Shown piece by piece: positions 1-9,622 of a stretch of DNA of 64,000 bases (positions are counted from its first letter, which is position 1; each line of letters starts with the position of its first letter). Source of the stretch: Sporomusa ovata DSM 2662 (GTDB taxonomy: Bacteria > Bacillota > Negativicutes > Sporomusales > Sporomusaceae); NCBI RefSeq assembly GCF_000445445.1, contig NZ_ASXP01000003.1, positions 930,001 to 994,000 of the forward strand, read 5' to 3'. The notes under the pieces are model-generated. The model was not told the DNA's origin and searched no databases. It worked only from the letters and a program-made list of their open reading frames with translations. The position numbers and the translations under genes were made by a program.

Positions 1-1
1 C

Positions 2-733
2 AATGCAGCGCAAATGGAAAAAGCGCAAGAGTATAATCAATTTGACGTTACAATTATACCAAGTGCCGTGACTGAAAAAAGCGGCGTATATTTCTTTCAT
101 AATGATGGGCCTTTTGGACACCTAGTTACTGCCATCATCGATCATGAACATGATTCCCTGGTTAATGGGATTAGCATTGACGACTGGAGCCGGCATATCG
201 ACGCTGCCAGTGTCAATTTAATCAAAATAGATGTTGAAGGATCCGAGATCGAAGTAGTCAAGGGAATGTCACGCTTTTTAAAAACCGCCAGCTATCCGGC
301 AATATATACTGAGTTTAATGGGTGGTGCCTATCTTGGTCACAACGAACAATGGATGATTTTTTTGATTTTTTTTCAAACCTTGGTTATCATCCCTATATT
401 ATTAAAAATCAAACCACGGCTGAGAAAGTAAATTGTCGGTTACAGCCTAAATGTGTAGTGGATTTTCTTATGATTCATGAATCTAATTTATCAATTTTAA
501 ATGGGAAAACCATCTTGGAAGGCAGCTCCGAAATGGATAATTTGTTTTTTAAAGAGGCCAGAAAAAAATCAAATCCATGTGAAGTCTATTACTACGCTTG
601 GACTATACTGAATGTGGAAAAACTGCAGCAGCATGCTAAAATATCTAGTTTCTTAGACCACCTGAAAAGATTCAACCAGCCATATTGTGTGGCAATATAT
701 AGCAGCCTGGTAAGCAAACTGAACAACAACTAG
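2..733 (+). CDS. FkbM-family methyltransferase, 5' end outside window
   Basis: The frame is open from base 2 with no start codon that must be used, so the gene probably begins left of the window; the first ATG inside is at 14. The motif IKIDVEGSEIEVVKGM near residue 70 is the hallmark of FkbM-type SAM-dependent O-methyltransferases, which often methylate sugars in glycan clusters. The last 110 residues are not recognised. The gene ends 65 bp before the next one on the same strand and starts a run of glycan genes, which suggests a sugar-modifying role. Target unknown. Confidence 0.75.
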   Translation, partial: NAAQMEKAQEYNQFDVTIIPSAVTEKSGVYFFHNDGPFGHLVTAIIDHEHDSLVNGISIDDWSRHIDAASVNLIKIDVEGSEIEVVKGMSRFLKTASYPAIYTEFNGWCLSWSQRTMDDFFDFFSNLGYHPYIIKNQTTAEKVNCRLQPKCVVDFLMIHESNLSILNGKTILEGSSEMDNLFFKEARKKSNPCEVYYYAWTILNVEKLQQHAKISSFLDHLKRFNQPYCVAIYSSLVSKLNNN

Positions 734-798
734 CCTTGCATTGTTAGCATTATATGAATTAATCAGATATTCTGTAATGCTTAGGTAAAGGAGATTTC

Positions 799-2376
799 AT
801 GATGAGAGCAGGTCTTCCGAAATCAAACCAAGTTGTGTTCCTGGGAGATTTCTTGCGTTCACCTCACACTCACTTCGCTTTTCGAGTCCTGTATAGACTA
901 TTAAGTAACCCTATCGCCTCGGTAACCGGTATAATGCCTAAGTTCTTTTATTCGCTCACCAGTGATTTCAACAGCCATATTAGAAAAATTGAGGAACTGG
1001 ACATATCGACTACTCAGTCCTGGATTCAGCTTCAGGAAGAAACTGTGGAGCTACCCCAATGGATTCAATCATTATTGCCATCTGAAGGCGATTTGGTTAT
1101 AGGGTTTGAGATAGCCCCAAGTATGTGCATATGGCTTTCTAAGCATGGTATTCCCTATATGAATTTCTTTGTTCATCCCGTACGGTTTCTACCTGATCTT
1201 TTATTTGCGGTTAGTACAAATAATAATGCTATAAGTAAGGTGTTACATCGATGGTCATTTCAGCTCGACTGCGCATATGATTACGCGAATGTACTGCGGG
1301 CCTTATGCATTGGAGATATAGCGGATCAGGCCTTTATCCAATCGGGAACGGCAATGTTTGTTGGACAGACGAGCAACGATGCATCTGTTATTCAGGCTGG
1401 TAAAACGGTCAAGGTGCGCGATTATTGTGCGAGGATTCAAGAGCTGACAGCGCAGTGTTCCGATATCCTTATTTGTCCCCACCCGTTAGGTATGGCTGAT
1501 CAAATGATTTATCTTCTTCGAAACCTTGGCAGGGGGACAATCGTTAATTTTAATAGCTATTCCCTGCTAAGTAATGAAAATATCAAGCTTGTCCTGACAT
1601 TAAGCAGTTCACTGGGTGTAGAAGCGAAATATTTTAATAAAGACGTGCATTTTTTATTAGGAGAGCCATTAAGGCCTGGGGGGGCGATGGTCGCCAGTGA
1701 TGCCAACGTTCATTCTCTCGGGCATTCTATCTTATCGGTAGATTTTTGGAAACAAATCTTTGGTCTTAATCGGCTTATACCAAAAGGTAACTGTGCTACC
1801 AGCGAGTTTAAGGCACCCAATCTTTTTCGCAGCCTGTTCGGCGCCTGGGCGTATGATCAATTAGATCCTATTTTACGACGCAAGGTGTCTGTTCAGTCGA
1901 CAGTTGTTCCCCCCAGACCCTGGAAGCAAATTAATTACAATAATTTACGCAAACAAGTCACTACAATAGATTTTCGGTCCTCTGGGAATAGTTTTTTGTA
2001 CACTTGCGACGGGTTCCACGCTGCGGAGGACTGGGGCACTTGGGTAGATGGGTGCTGCGCAGAACTGATTATACCCTCTGAAGCGATATGCCAGCCTGCA
2101 TTCATTCAATTTAAGCTACAGGCATATGTCAATTCCTTGCTGCCGCAGCAGCATATTAAAGTAACTGTGAACAAGCAAGCAGTCACTGAATTTTTCATTA
2201 GTTTGAGCGATAACCAGCCATTTTTGATTAATTTGGCATTACCAGAACAGTGTGATAATTTCTATCTATTACAATTTGAAATACCTAACGCCAAGTCACC
2301 GCAAGAGCTTGGTCTATCAGACGAGACCCGAAAACTTGGGCTCGGATTTATTGAAGCCGCTTTCATTGATATGTGA
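799..2376 (+). CDS. unknown protein, possible glycan-transfer enzyme
   Basis: The ATG follows a clear AAAGGAG site 6 bases upstream. The 525-residue product has no signal peptide or membrane segment that I can see. Residues about 210-300 include the stretch SSSLGVEAKYFNKDVHFLLGE, whose pattern (small residues, LG.EA, then a short strand ending in G) resembles the nucleotide-sugar site of capsule Kdo-transferases of the KpsC/KpsS kind; this is a weak family resemblance only. The final 150 residues look like a beta-rich add-on domain. It sits between an FkbM methyltransferase and a GT4 glycosyltransferase, so a glycan role is inferred from context. Confidence 0.55.
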   Translation: MMRAGLPKSNQVVFLGDFLRSPHTHFAFRVLYRLLSNPIASVTGIMPKFFYSLTSDFNSHIRKIEELDISTTQSWIQLQEETVELPQWIQSLLPSEGDLVIGFEIAPSMCIWLSKHGIPYMNFFVHPVRFLPDLLFAVSTNNNAISKVLHRWSFQLDCAYDYANVLRALCIGDIADQAFIQSGTAMFVGQTSNDASVIQAGKTVKVRDYCARIQELTAQCSDILICPHPLGMADQMIYLLRNLGRGTIVNFNSYSLLSNENIKLVLTLSSSLGVEAKYFNKDVHFLLGEPLRPGGAMVASDANVHSLGHSILSVDFWKQIFGLNRLIPKGNCATSEFKAPNLFRSLFGAWAYDQLDPILRRKVSVQSTVVPPRPWKQINYNNLRKQVTTIDFRSSGNSFLYTCDGFHAAEDWGTWVDGCCAELIIPSEAICQPAFIQFKLQAYVNSLLPQQHIKVTVNKQAVTEFFISLSDNQPFLINLALPEQCDNFYLLQFEIPNAKSPQELGLSDETRKLGLGFIEAAFIDM

Positions 2377-2409
2377 ATTGACATGAGCACAGAAGAAGGA
2401 GAGTCATGG

Positions 2410-3681
2410 ATGCGAATTGATCTGCAGGAGGCACAAGCATCAAACTCAAACCATAATCCAGAGGCCTGTGCCGGCAAATATTATACGCAAAATCAATCGG
2501 AGAAAAAAAACTCCCGACAGCTGTTCGTAGATATTTCAGCATTAGTCCAAATGGATTTAAAAACCGGAATACATCGTGTTACCAGAAGCATATTAAAAGA
2601 ATTACTGGAAAATCCACCCCAAGGATATAGGGTTGAGCCAATTTACGCAACTAATTTCAAATTAGGATATCGATATGCAAGGAATTTCACATTACGCTTC
2701 CTGGACTGTCCGTGTCAAAGGATAAAAGATGCCCCCATTAATGTGGCGCAGGGAGATGTTTTCCTGGGTCTAGATTGGCAACCAATAATTGTATTTTCCC
2801 AAAGAAATTTTTTAACCGACATTAAAGGATTTGGCGCACACGTGTATTTCGTAGTATATGATTTACTACCGGCTTTAATGCCACGAGTATTTGCTAATAG
2901 TGTATATACTGCTCACAATAGATGGCTTCAAACGATAACTTCTTTCGATGGAGCTATATGCATCTCTCGCTCGGTAGCTGATGATCTTCATGAATGGATG
3001 AACAATAACGTGGTCGATCATACACAACCGTTTCCTATTGGCTGGTTTCATCTTGGTTCTGACATAGAGAGATCTGCACCAACGTTTGGTTTGCCAAATG
3101 ATGCAGAAATGATCCTATCCAAGATGGAGAACCACCCCAGTTTTTTGATGGTGGGTACAATAGAACCACGTAAAGGACATTCACAGGCGCTGGCTGCTTT
3201 CGAAAAACTTTGGAATGATAACCTACAAGTCAATTTATTCATTGTGGGTAACTTGGGCTGGATGGTGAATACGTTAGTGAACCGATTGAGAAATCATCAG
3301 GAGTTAGGAAAGCGACTGTTTTGGCTGAGGAATGTCAGTGACGAATATTTAGAAAAGATCTATGGTGCCGCTACTTGCCTGCTTATTGCTTCTGAAGGCG
3401 AGGGGTTTGGATTACCGCTTGTTGAAGCTGCAAGACGCAAGCTGCCAATTGTAGCACGTGATATTCCTGTATTTCGTGAGATTGCAGGTCAGCATGCTTA
3501 TTATTTCACCGGTTTAGATGAAAATAGTCTAAGCGATGCAATTGTGCAATGGATGAAGCTCTACGAAAAAGATATGGTGCCATTATCCGGGGGTATGCCG
3601 GTGTTGTCATGGGCTGAAAGTACTGCACATCTTCTCGATGTTTTGTTACACGGAAATTGGTATATTCATTGCCTTCATTGA
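2410..3681 (+). CDS. GT4-family glycosyltransferase
   Basis: GT-B fold glycosyltransferase of family 4. The C-terminal half carries the typical sequence FLMVGTIEPRKGH (acceptor/donor interface) and the EGEGFGLPLVEAA motif that holds the donor phosphate. An ATG at 2383 is in frame, but the ATG at 2410 has AAGGAG at 2396-2401 with an 8-base spacer, so I use it; it also gives an N-terminus, MRIDLQEAQ, close to that of the neighbouring glycosyltransferase at 3790-5202. About 423 residues. It follows the previous gene by about 33 bases and is likely cotranscribed. Sugar and acceptor unknown. Confidence 0.8.
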   Translation: MRIDLQEAQASNSNHNPEACAGKYYTQNQSEKKNSRQLFVDISALVQMDLKTGIHRVTRSILKELLENPPQGYRVEPIYATNFKLGYRYARNFTLRFLDCPCQRIKDAPINVAQGDVFLGLDWQPIIVFSQRNFLTDIKGFGAHVYFVVYDLLPALMPRVFANSVYTAHNRWLQTITSFDGAICISRSVADDLHEWMNNNVVDHTQPFPIGWFHLGSDIERSAPTFGLPNDAEMILSKMENHPSFLMVGTIEPRKGHSQALAAFEKLWNDNLQVNLFIVGNLGWMVNTLVNRLRNHQELGKRLFWLRNVSDEYLEKIYGAATCLLIASEGEGFGLPLVEAARRKLPIVARDIPVFREIAGQHAYYFTGLDENSLSDAIVQWMKLYEKDMVPLSGGMPVLSWAESTAHLLDVLLHGNWYIHCLH

Positions 3682-3699
3682 CCATACCATCCAAGCGGT

Positions 3700-3746
3700 G
3701 ACGCCGCTGGTGCTACTGTTGTGCAGTAGTAGCAGCGGCGTCTTTT
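3700..3746 (+). terminator. rho-independent terminator
   Basis: GACGCCGCTG (3700-3709) pairs perfectly with CAGCGGCGTC (3733-3742), extended inward by an imperfect GTGCTACTG/CAGTAGTAG helix, and is followed by TTTT. It ends the left-hand plus-strand glycan genes in the gap between convergent operons. Confidence 0.75.
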
Positions 3747-3789
3747 CCCTTCCTGCTATGATACAGTCATTATATGACAGCAACTTTGC

Positions 3790-5202
3790 TCAGGCAATCC
3801 CGTCAGCTTTCGGGCATTTATCTTGGATACGGAAATATCGCTTCATTTTATACGCCAGTTTTTCGTTATGCTCAATGGCAGCCTCAGTACTAATAATATC
3901 TTGATTCGTTGGCTTAATTTTACTATCTATCCGTGATATTTCATCAATCAGTTTTCGATAGCTATTATTACAATCTTCTTCAACTTTTTCTTTATATATT
4001 TTCTCTAATGCTGAAATCGCAATTATTGCAGATTTATCCCAACTGAATTGTCTTGACTGGTGTACTGCATGTTGTTTAAGCGATTGCCAGAATGAAGGAT
4101 TTGTAAGTACCCGCTCAATCAAACAGGCCATACTCTCCGATGATGCAGGATCAAAAAGCGCGTCTTCTCTGCCAATAACCTCCGGAATACTACTTGTAGA
4201 AGATCCTATTGCAGCCGCACCGCAAGACATTGCCTCTAAAGCCGGCAGGCCAAAACCTTCATGAAACGAAGGAAAAATGAATAAGTGACACGATGAATAA
4301 AGTAGCAACAACTCCTCGTCTGATACGTAGCCTGTTAAAACTAAATCATCATGATCCAATCCAGCTTTGGTTGCAACATTACGAAGTTTTCTCTGTTCAT
4401 TACCCAAGTTACAAACTAGCACCAATTGATACTCTTTCCGTAAAGCTGTTGGCAAAAGGCCGAAAGCCTTGATCAAACCTTCAAAATTTTTGCGTGGTTC
4501 AAACACGCTCGTATGCATAAGAAAACTTCGCTTTATACCAAAGCGAGTACGTAACATTGAAATAGTTTCGGCAGATATATCTACCCTTGAAAATGCAGCA
4601 TCGGCTGCTGAGGATATACTAATAATTCGTTCTTCTTCAATACCAAGTTGATCAATGGCTTCTTTTTGCGCGGATTTAGATATTGCCAGCAACAAATCCG
4701 CCTGTTTTAAAAATTCTAATTTTCTATAATACCATTTTTTTACAAATAACGTGGGTAAGTAGGTCTTGGGATACAGCAAAGGAATAAGATCATAGAAGAT
4801 GACAGCCGTTTGAATTTCAGGAAAATATTTACCCACTGAAGAGATTGTATTATTCGATGCCCCTTCAAACAGACTGCTCACTAGTACAAAATCAGGATCA
4901 AGATCCTTAATGAGCTTTTCTCGCAGCAACTCTGAAGCAAGTACTCGCCATTCATTTTTTATATTCAATTCATTAACAGGTCCTACTGCACCAAAAACCA
5001 TAATATGATGCTTAGGGAGAATTCCAGTAAATGACTCTCTAATTTTCTCAATTGTATCTGGGAAAAGTTCATTTAGTAAAATAAAAATTTCATGAGTTCC
5101 ACGATTACGCACGATCGCCTTAGCTAGTGAAATACTATAGCGGCCAATTCCACGAAAACAGCTTTCTGATTGTGCACCCTGCAAATCTATAATAATTCGC
5201 AT
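3790..5202 (-). CDS. GT4-family glycosyltransferase
   Basis: GT-B glycosyltransferase, about 470 residues. The N-terminus MRIIIDLQGAQ..RGIGRYS is typical of mannosyl/rhamnosyl transferases of the WbdA/WsaF-like GT4 group; the C-terminal domain has the EPRKNFEGL segment and FHEGFGLPALEAMSCG donor site. Two ATGs lie at 5208 and 5202; the second has the better spacing from the AAGGAAGAAGGG site and matches the family start. The last 60 residues are charged and possibly coiled coil. It converges with the plus-strand GT4 gene and is 61 bases downstream of the GT2/GT4 gene at 5270. Confidence 0.82.
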   Translation of the reverse strand: MRIIIDLQGAQSESCFRGIGRYSISLAKAIVRNRGTHEIFILLNELFPDTIEKIRESFTGILPKHHIMVFGAVGPVNELNIKNEWRVLASELLREKLIKDLDPDFVLVSSLFEGASNNTISSVGKYFPEIQTAVIFYDLIPLLYPKTYLPTLFVKKWYYRKLEFLKQADLLLAISKSAQKEAIDQLGIEEERIISISSAADAAFSRVDISAETISMLRTRFGIKRSFLMHTSVFEPRKNFEGLIKAFGLLPTALRKEYQLVLVCNLGNEQRKLRNVATKAGLDHDDLVLTGYVSDEELLLLYSSCHLFIFPSFHEGFGLPALEAMSCGAAAIGSSTSSIPEVIGREDALFDPASSESMACLIERVLTNPSFWQSLKQHAVHQSRQFSWDKSAIIAISALEKIYKEKVEEDCNNSYRKLIDEISRIDSKIKPTNQDIISTEAAIEHNEKLAYKMKRYFRIQDKCPKADGIA

Positions 5203-5269
5203 CTGCATCCCTTCTTCCTTTACGCCGGTTTAATTAATTTAAATCTTCTAGTTTGCATGGTCCTCCTCT

Positions 5270-7495
5270 TTAGCTAAAGCTTAAATGGCTTAATCCAGAT
5301 CGACATTGAAAGTACGCCCAAACGATATCACTGTTAGTAGCGGTCTGTTCTGTTATATCCGGTATTTCAGCAGGTTGATGAGCAAGAGGCAGCCGTGAGT
5401 ATAACGTATTTAAATTCTCCTGCCATCCTAAATACTGGTGCTGAAGTAGGGCAGATTTTATATGATTCCCTTGGTTAGCACGGTATACTTCATCATTTAC
5501 TAGTTTGTCGATAATCGACAACAGCTCTTCACGACTAGAGAAGTGAGTCTTTACAATATCTGGTGCTATGTCACCACTAAAATGTGCGGCAAAATCTGTC
5601 GCCAAGCCAACAACCGGAGTACCCAAAACACCTGCTTCAAGTGCTGTTGCAAGCGACCCTACAGGTTGCGAATCTATATATATATCAGCCGCACTGTAGA
5701 ATTTATCCAAATTCTGCGGGATATCGAAAACTCTTATTCGTCCGTTACTTAGCTGCTTGAGTTGTGTCCATTCTCCAATATCAGAGGGCCCTACGACTAA
5801 AATCTCAATATTGGGGTATCTATTAATCAACTCTCTAAGCAAATGAGAAAAGCTATATTCTCCACATGCTACCAATTGATGGGGTGAAGCAATTGTCAGG
5901 AAGACTATCCTGTCCTCGTCTATTCCCAGCTCCCTTTTCACGGTTTGTTTATCAGGCAGATTTTGCGGTATGCTTAAAGGAATCGGTAATCTAAAGGAAT
6001 TATTCATGTTTCTGCGGAATAAAGTTATTTCTTGACCACCATCCCTATGATCAGCTATTATGTCTGCTACACTCATGCCGATAGTAAAAGCATGGTTCGC
6101 ATGATTGACAAAAATCACAGGCCGGTCGCCTGCAACACCAAAAGCTATCGGGGCAACCGGGTCATGGGGATGAATATGCAAAACAATTACATCTGCCCAC
6201 ATAGCTGCTGCATTACGCAGTATTTTTGCTTTTTTACACAAACTATACTTGGCAGTGTCAAGCATAGCGTACCAGCCGCCAGAGTGAATTGCTGCGTCCT
6301 TTAACGATTGAGGAACAGTTGTACTATTGAGAGTAACTATTACAGAGTGAACTGATTCAGAATCCATGCCTATCCAGCGCTCTACTGTTTTAGTGTGACT
6401 ACTAACTGCGTAACCCTGACTTAATACATGCATAATATTTCTCTTCTCTGTATTTTTTGGTGGTACTTGTATAGCTGCCTGACCATTTAGTTTGTTGGCA
6501 ATTTCGCGAAGAATTAGTTCTAACCTTGGCGAAACGAAAAACCCTGGATGAGAATGATAGGCATAATCTGCTGCCTGCTTAACTAACACCGCGGCTTTTT
6601 CTAAGTTACCTGACAACAAAGCAAATTCGGCTTGATCAATAACTGAAAAGAATTTTCTTCTTGTATTTTCTACCCAATGCTGATAATAACGAAATTCATG
6701 TTGATAAGCAAGCCACTTTCTTACCGCTAAGTCTTGGGTTAGTTCGTATGGCGCAGCTAAGTGCGGAGGCAAACCCCATTTTTCGATAAACTTTTGTCTA
6801 TTATTTTCCAACAAGCTGCTTAATTGATTAGCCTGTTCTCCAAAAGATACACTGCCAAAATGATGAATAAAGGTATCCCGGCATAAGACTAAGCGATAAC
6901 CGGCATTTCTAATACGCAGGCAATAATCATCGTCTTCGTAATTTCCGGGTGAAAACGCCTCATCCAACAAGCCAATTTTATTAATTACTTCTGTCTTAAT
7001 TAGCATACAGTAACCAACTAGCCGTGCTCTGTCTTCCCAAAGTTCCGAATTAGAAATGTTCACCTGTTTGGCAAACCGTATCATTTCTTCCACACAGGAA
7101 TATTCCCAGGGAATGGTTTGAAAATTTGAACACGAGTTGGTAACTGCGCCAACTGCACCAATATCACTGGAACTGTATAAACACTTGGTAAGGTTAATTA
7201 ACCAATTGGGCGTCACAATTGTGTCATTGTTTAATAAAAGAATACTATTTCCCTTAGCCGCTTTTATGCCTTGATTGCAGCCTACAGGGAAACCGGCATT
7301 CTCACTATTTAGAATTAATCTTATATCTTGCTGGCCTTTTAACCACTCAACCGTGCCATCGGTTGAGTGGTTGTCTATAACAATAAGTTCATAAGAGTCC
7401 GGCTGTGTATACTGTCTGATGCTTTCAATGCAAAGCTTGTTATACTCCAGCTTGTTGCAGGTTATGACAATAATACTGGTGACACTGCAGTCCAC
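5270..7495 (-). CDS. bifunctional GT2 / GT-B glycosyltransferase
   Basis: A 741-residue fusion. Residues 1 to about 250 are a GT2 (GT-A) domain: SIIVITCNKLEYNKLCI, the nucleotide-sugar motif VIDNHSTDGT, LLLNNDTIV with the metal-binding DxD-like NND, and NYEDDDYCLR. A short helical linker follows, then residues about 355-700 form a GT-B-like domain with a final domain resembling GT4 (SADIYIDSQP..ALEAGVLGTPVVG). The start is GTG, with AGAGGGGG upstream. It lies 48 bases after the gene at 7544-8665 in the same direction. Two-domain enzymes like this usually add two sugars in turn; specificity cannot be read here. Confidence 0.78.
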   Translation of the reverse strand: MDCSVTSIIVITCNKLEYNKLCIESIRQYTQPDSYELIVIDNHSTDGTVEWLKGQQDIRLILNSENAGFPVGCNQGIKAAKGNSILLLNNDTIVTPNWLINLTKCLYSSSDIGAVGAVTNSCSNFQTIPWEYSCVEEMIRFAKQVNISNSELWEDRARLVGYCMLIKTEVINKIGLLDEAFSPGNYEDDDYCLRIRNAGYRLVLCRDTFIHHFGSVSFGEQANQLSSLLENNRQKFIEKWGLPPHLAAPYELTQDLAVRKWLAYQHEFRYYQHWVENTRRKFFSVIDQAEFALLSGNLEKAAVLVKQAADYAYHSHPGFFVSPRLELILREIANKLNGQAAIQVPPKNTEKRNIMHVLSQGYAVSSHTKTVERWIGMDSESVHSVIVTLNSTTVPQSLKDAAIHSGGWYAMLDTAKYSLCKKAKILRNAAAMWADVIVLHIHPHDPVAPIAFGVAGDRPVIFVNHANHAFTIGMSVADIIADHRDGGQEITLFRRNMNNSFRLPIPLSIPQNLPDKQTVKRELGIDEDRIVFLTIASPHQLVACGEYSFSHLLRELINRYPNIEILVVGPSDIGEWTQLKQLSNGRIRVFDIPQNLDKFYSAADIYIDSQPVGSLATALEAGVLGTPVVGLATDFAAHFSGDIAPDIVKTHFSSREELLSIIDKLVNDEVYRANQGNHIKSALLQHQYLGWQENLNTLYSRLPLAHQPAEIPDITEQTATNSDIVWAYFQCRSGLSHLSFS

Positions 7496-7543
7496 TCTGA
7501 AACCCCCTCTAATTATAGGCTTAATACAACTCTGGAATTCCAG

Positions 7544-8665
7544 TTACTCACTCTCAGAAGGCTCCATATTCAGTTTACTTTGCAAAAGTTTCCGATTATG
7601 GTGAATCAATGCATTATCGGGAATAAATTTTGCCGCTTTTTCATTGTGTTCGTAAGCTAATTTGTAGTCGCCAAGACGTGAATAACATACACACAGCTGA
7701 AGATGAGGCAACCAGGTTTCACATTGATTATTCACTAACCCCCAGGAGGAATTGGCAGTCTTTAGATGGGTAGCCAGTGTATACCAGAATATGGCCTGCT
7801 TTATTCGATTATTATTAAGATGATTAAAACCCAGCCGGCAGCAAAACTCGCTTCTGGGAGTGCTATATTGGAAAGATTGGTATATATACTTAAGCTCATT
7901 TTCTTCGTCATGAAGCAAATAATAGCAATCAGCTAAACTGGCGCAGGCAGCAATTTTCTCTTCAAACGCTCCTTGCTTAGTTTCTAAGAATTTTTGGTAA
8001 CACTCAATTGCCCGGTTATAGAGATTATGTTCTCTTAGCTCATTGGCGTAATAGTATAAATCTCGCGGTGAGAATTCTTCTCCTTTTAACTGCCGTCGTT
8101 CATAAATTTTAAGATTGCGATCGCTATCGTGTTTTAAGGGCTTATGGGCTACGGCAATTCCTGTATCTAACTGAGTGCCTTTCGCGTCTAAAAATTCGTG
8201 AACCGCTCCAATCCACTGGTAGTTTTTTTCTCGCTTAACTAAACGCTCCCTGCGTATTTGACAGGCTACGTTTCCACTTGGATCAAAAGTTAGATAATAA
8301 AGCATAGTAATGACTTCAACTTCCCGACTGAGAGTTGCTTTTACATCAAGCAACTTTTGACGGTCTTGGTCAAAAAAAACATCATCAGCATCCAGCCAGA
8401 GAATGTATTCCTGCGTAGCCTTACTAAAGGCATAATTGCGGGCGGCAGAAAAATCATCTATCCACTCAAAGTCATAGATGTTATTGGTAAACTGACTCAC
8501 CAGTTCTTTTGTTTTATCCGTTGAACCTGTGTCCACTATTATGATTTCGTCGACAATTTGCTCAACCGATCGCAAACAGCGCTCAATTGTAGCCTCCTCG
8601 TTTTTTACAATCATACATAAACTAATCGTTATCGGTGCGTGGGCTTGCTTAGCACTATCCGACAT
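7544..8665 (-). CDS. GT2 glycosyltransferase with TPR-like C-terminus
   Basis: The N-terminal 230 residues are a GT2 domain of the SunS/WaaE kind: ISLCMIVKNEEATIERCL, IIVDTGSTDKT, then WLDADDVFF holding the DxD metal site. The remaining 140 residues are helical repeats with TPR spacing (YYYANELREHNLYNRAIECYQKF and similar), which in SunS-like enzymes bind protein acceptors. The start ATG follows GGAGG by 7 bases. It is the first gene of a three-gene minus-strand glycan operon. A protein-glycosylating role is possible but inferred. Confidence 0.8.
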   Translation of the reverse strand: MSDSAKQAHAPITISLCMIVKNEEATIERCLRSVEQIVDEIIIVDTGSTDKTKELVSQFTNNIYDFEWIDDFSAARNYAFSKATQEYILWLDADDVFFDQDRQKLLDVKATLSREVEVITMLYYLTFDPSGNVACQIRRERLVKREKNYQWIGAVHEFLDAKGTQLDTGIAVAHKPLKHDSDRNLKIYERRQLKGEEFSPRDLYYYANELREHNLYNRAIECYQKFLETKQGAFEEKIAACASLADCYYLLHDEENELKYIYQSFQYSTPRSEFCCRLGFNHLNNNRIKQAIFWYTLATHLKTANSSWGLVNNQCETWLPHLQLCVCYSRLGDYKLAYEHNEKAAKFIPDNALIHHNRKLLQSKLNMEPSESE

Positions 8666-8984
8666 GTTACTACCTCCTCAAAATATATGCTTCTAATTAC
8701 TTTATTCCCAGCTGTGCTGAGATGTGAAAAATAAGCTGGTCCCACTGCATGCAGAGAACCAGCTTTGTCGTGATTATAACATTTTATTGTAAAATACTAT
8801 TTTAATTACAAGAAATTCTTCCAAGGACATATAACATTTCTCAGGGTGATACATATATTACAGTATGCAACCTGCTATGCAAAATAAAAAAAAGTCTATT
8901 TTTCATAAGCACTTAACATTAGCGTTGCATAGTATATAGTAGGCGAGAGCCAAAAAAAATTATTTAATAAGGAGAGATTCAATT
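8666..8984. other. divergent intergenic region with hairpin
   Basis: The gap separates minus-strand glycan genes from plus-strand spore-surface genes. AAGCTGGT (8733-8740) pairs with ACCAGCTT (8758-8765) around the palindrome CTGCATGCAG. Read on the minus strand the hairpin is followed by TTATTTTTC, so it could act as an attenuator in the leader of the glycosyltransferase gene. The right half is AT-rich and carries the promoter listed separately. Confidence 0.4.
8911..8936 (+). promoter_or_regulatory. possible sigma-K/sigma-E type sporulation promoter
   Basis: AC at 8911-8912 and CATAGTATA at 8928-8936 are 15 bases apart, near the AC-N16-CATANNNTA pattern of mother-cell sigma factors. It lies 49 bases before the ATG of the first spore-surface gene. 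Matches this short occur by chance, so this is a guess supported by context. Confidence 0.35.
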
Positions 8985-9500
8985 ATGCCATTTGGTGGGA
9001 AAAAAGCAAAAGGAAAAGGAAAAGGGTTTAATCTTGACTGCGTATTGGGAAACGCTGCCATTACTGTCGTAACCTGCTGCGGTTTTATATTCCAAGGAGT
9101 GGTTGTTGAAGAAGACGACGAGAATACACGTGCGCAATACGGCTGTCCGGTTGTTTTCCCAGCCATGACTATGGGCTATGACAAAGAAGAAAACGACTGC
9201 AAAGATGACGATGACAAAGCTGACAAAAAACCTCATTGCCCCAAACCGGTTGAAGTTGATGTTGATGTCAAATGCAATAATGATCCCAAATTCATCTGCC
9301 TGCGTCTAACCTGCCCGCCTGCTTTTGTGTGCTGTCCTACTATTGATCTTGCGGTTGCTGTTGATCTTTTTGCCGCAGTTATTGGTGTAGGAGTTACACT
9401 CGGAGGCGTCTTTACTCCTCTGTTTAGTGAAGATGACACTATATTAATTGGCTTAGATGAGATTGCTGCCATCGGTCCATCTGTTGCTTGTCTTGCTTAA
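8985..9500 (+). CDS. small Cys-rich protein, Sm-like fold suspected
   Basis: 171 residues, preceded by AAGGAGAGA. The core pattern is a short strand, then CGFIFQGVV, an acidic/Lys-rich insert with many Asp and Lys, a strand KFICLRLTCPP with Cys pairs, and a final DTILIGLDEIAAIGP strand. The order strand-G-x-x-F-x-G-V, strand, then ILI..D.I..IG resembles the five-strand Sm/LSm barrel, a fold guess made by eye. A paralogue lies at 9623-10063 and both precede SPOCS coat-like genes, so a spore-surface structural role is inferred. The N-terminus is very Lys/Gly rich. I do not recognise a named family. Confidence 0.6.
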   Translation: MPFGGKKAKGKGKGFNLDCVLGNAAITVVTCCGFIFQGVVVEEDDENTRAQYGCPVVFPAMTMGYDKEENDCKDDDDKADKKPHCPKPVEVDVDVKCNNDPKFICLRLTCPPAFVCCPTIDLAVAVDLFAAVIGVGVTLGGVFTPLFSEDDTILIGLDEIAAIGPSVACLA

Positions 9501-9525
9501 ATTAACTTCTTGCTTTCTTTAACAA

Positions 9526-9550
9526 CGAAACCCCGGTCTCCGGGGTTTCG
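9526..9550 (+). terminator. terminator-like hairpin
   Basis: An 11-bp perfect stem, CGAAACCCCGG with CCGGGGTTTCG, and a 3-base loop 26 bases after the stop codon. The T-tract is weak (TACTTAC), so termination may be partial. Confidence 0.6.
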
Positions 9551-9622
9551 TACTTACAAATATTAGGTAAGTGAAGCGGTACTCCGTTTATCTTACTATT
9601 GGAAGAAAGGAGTAATGTAATC

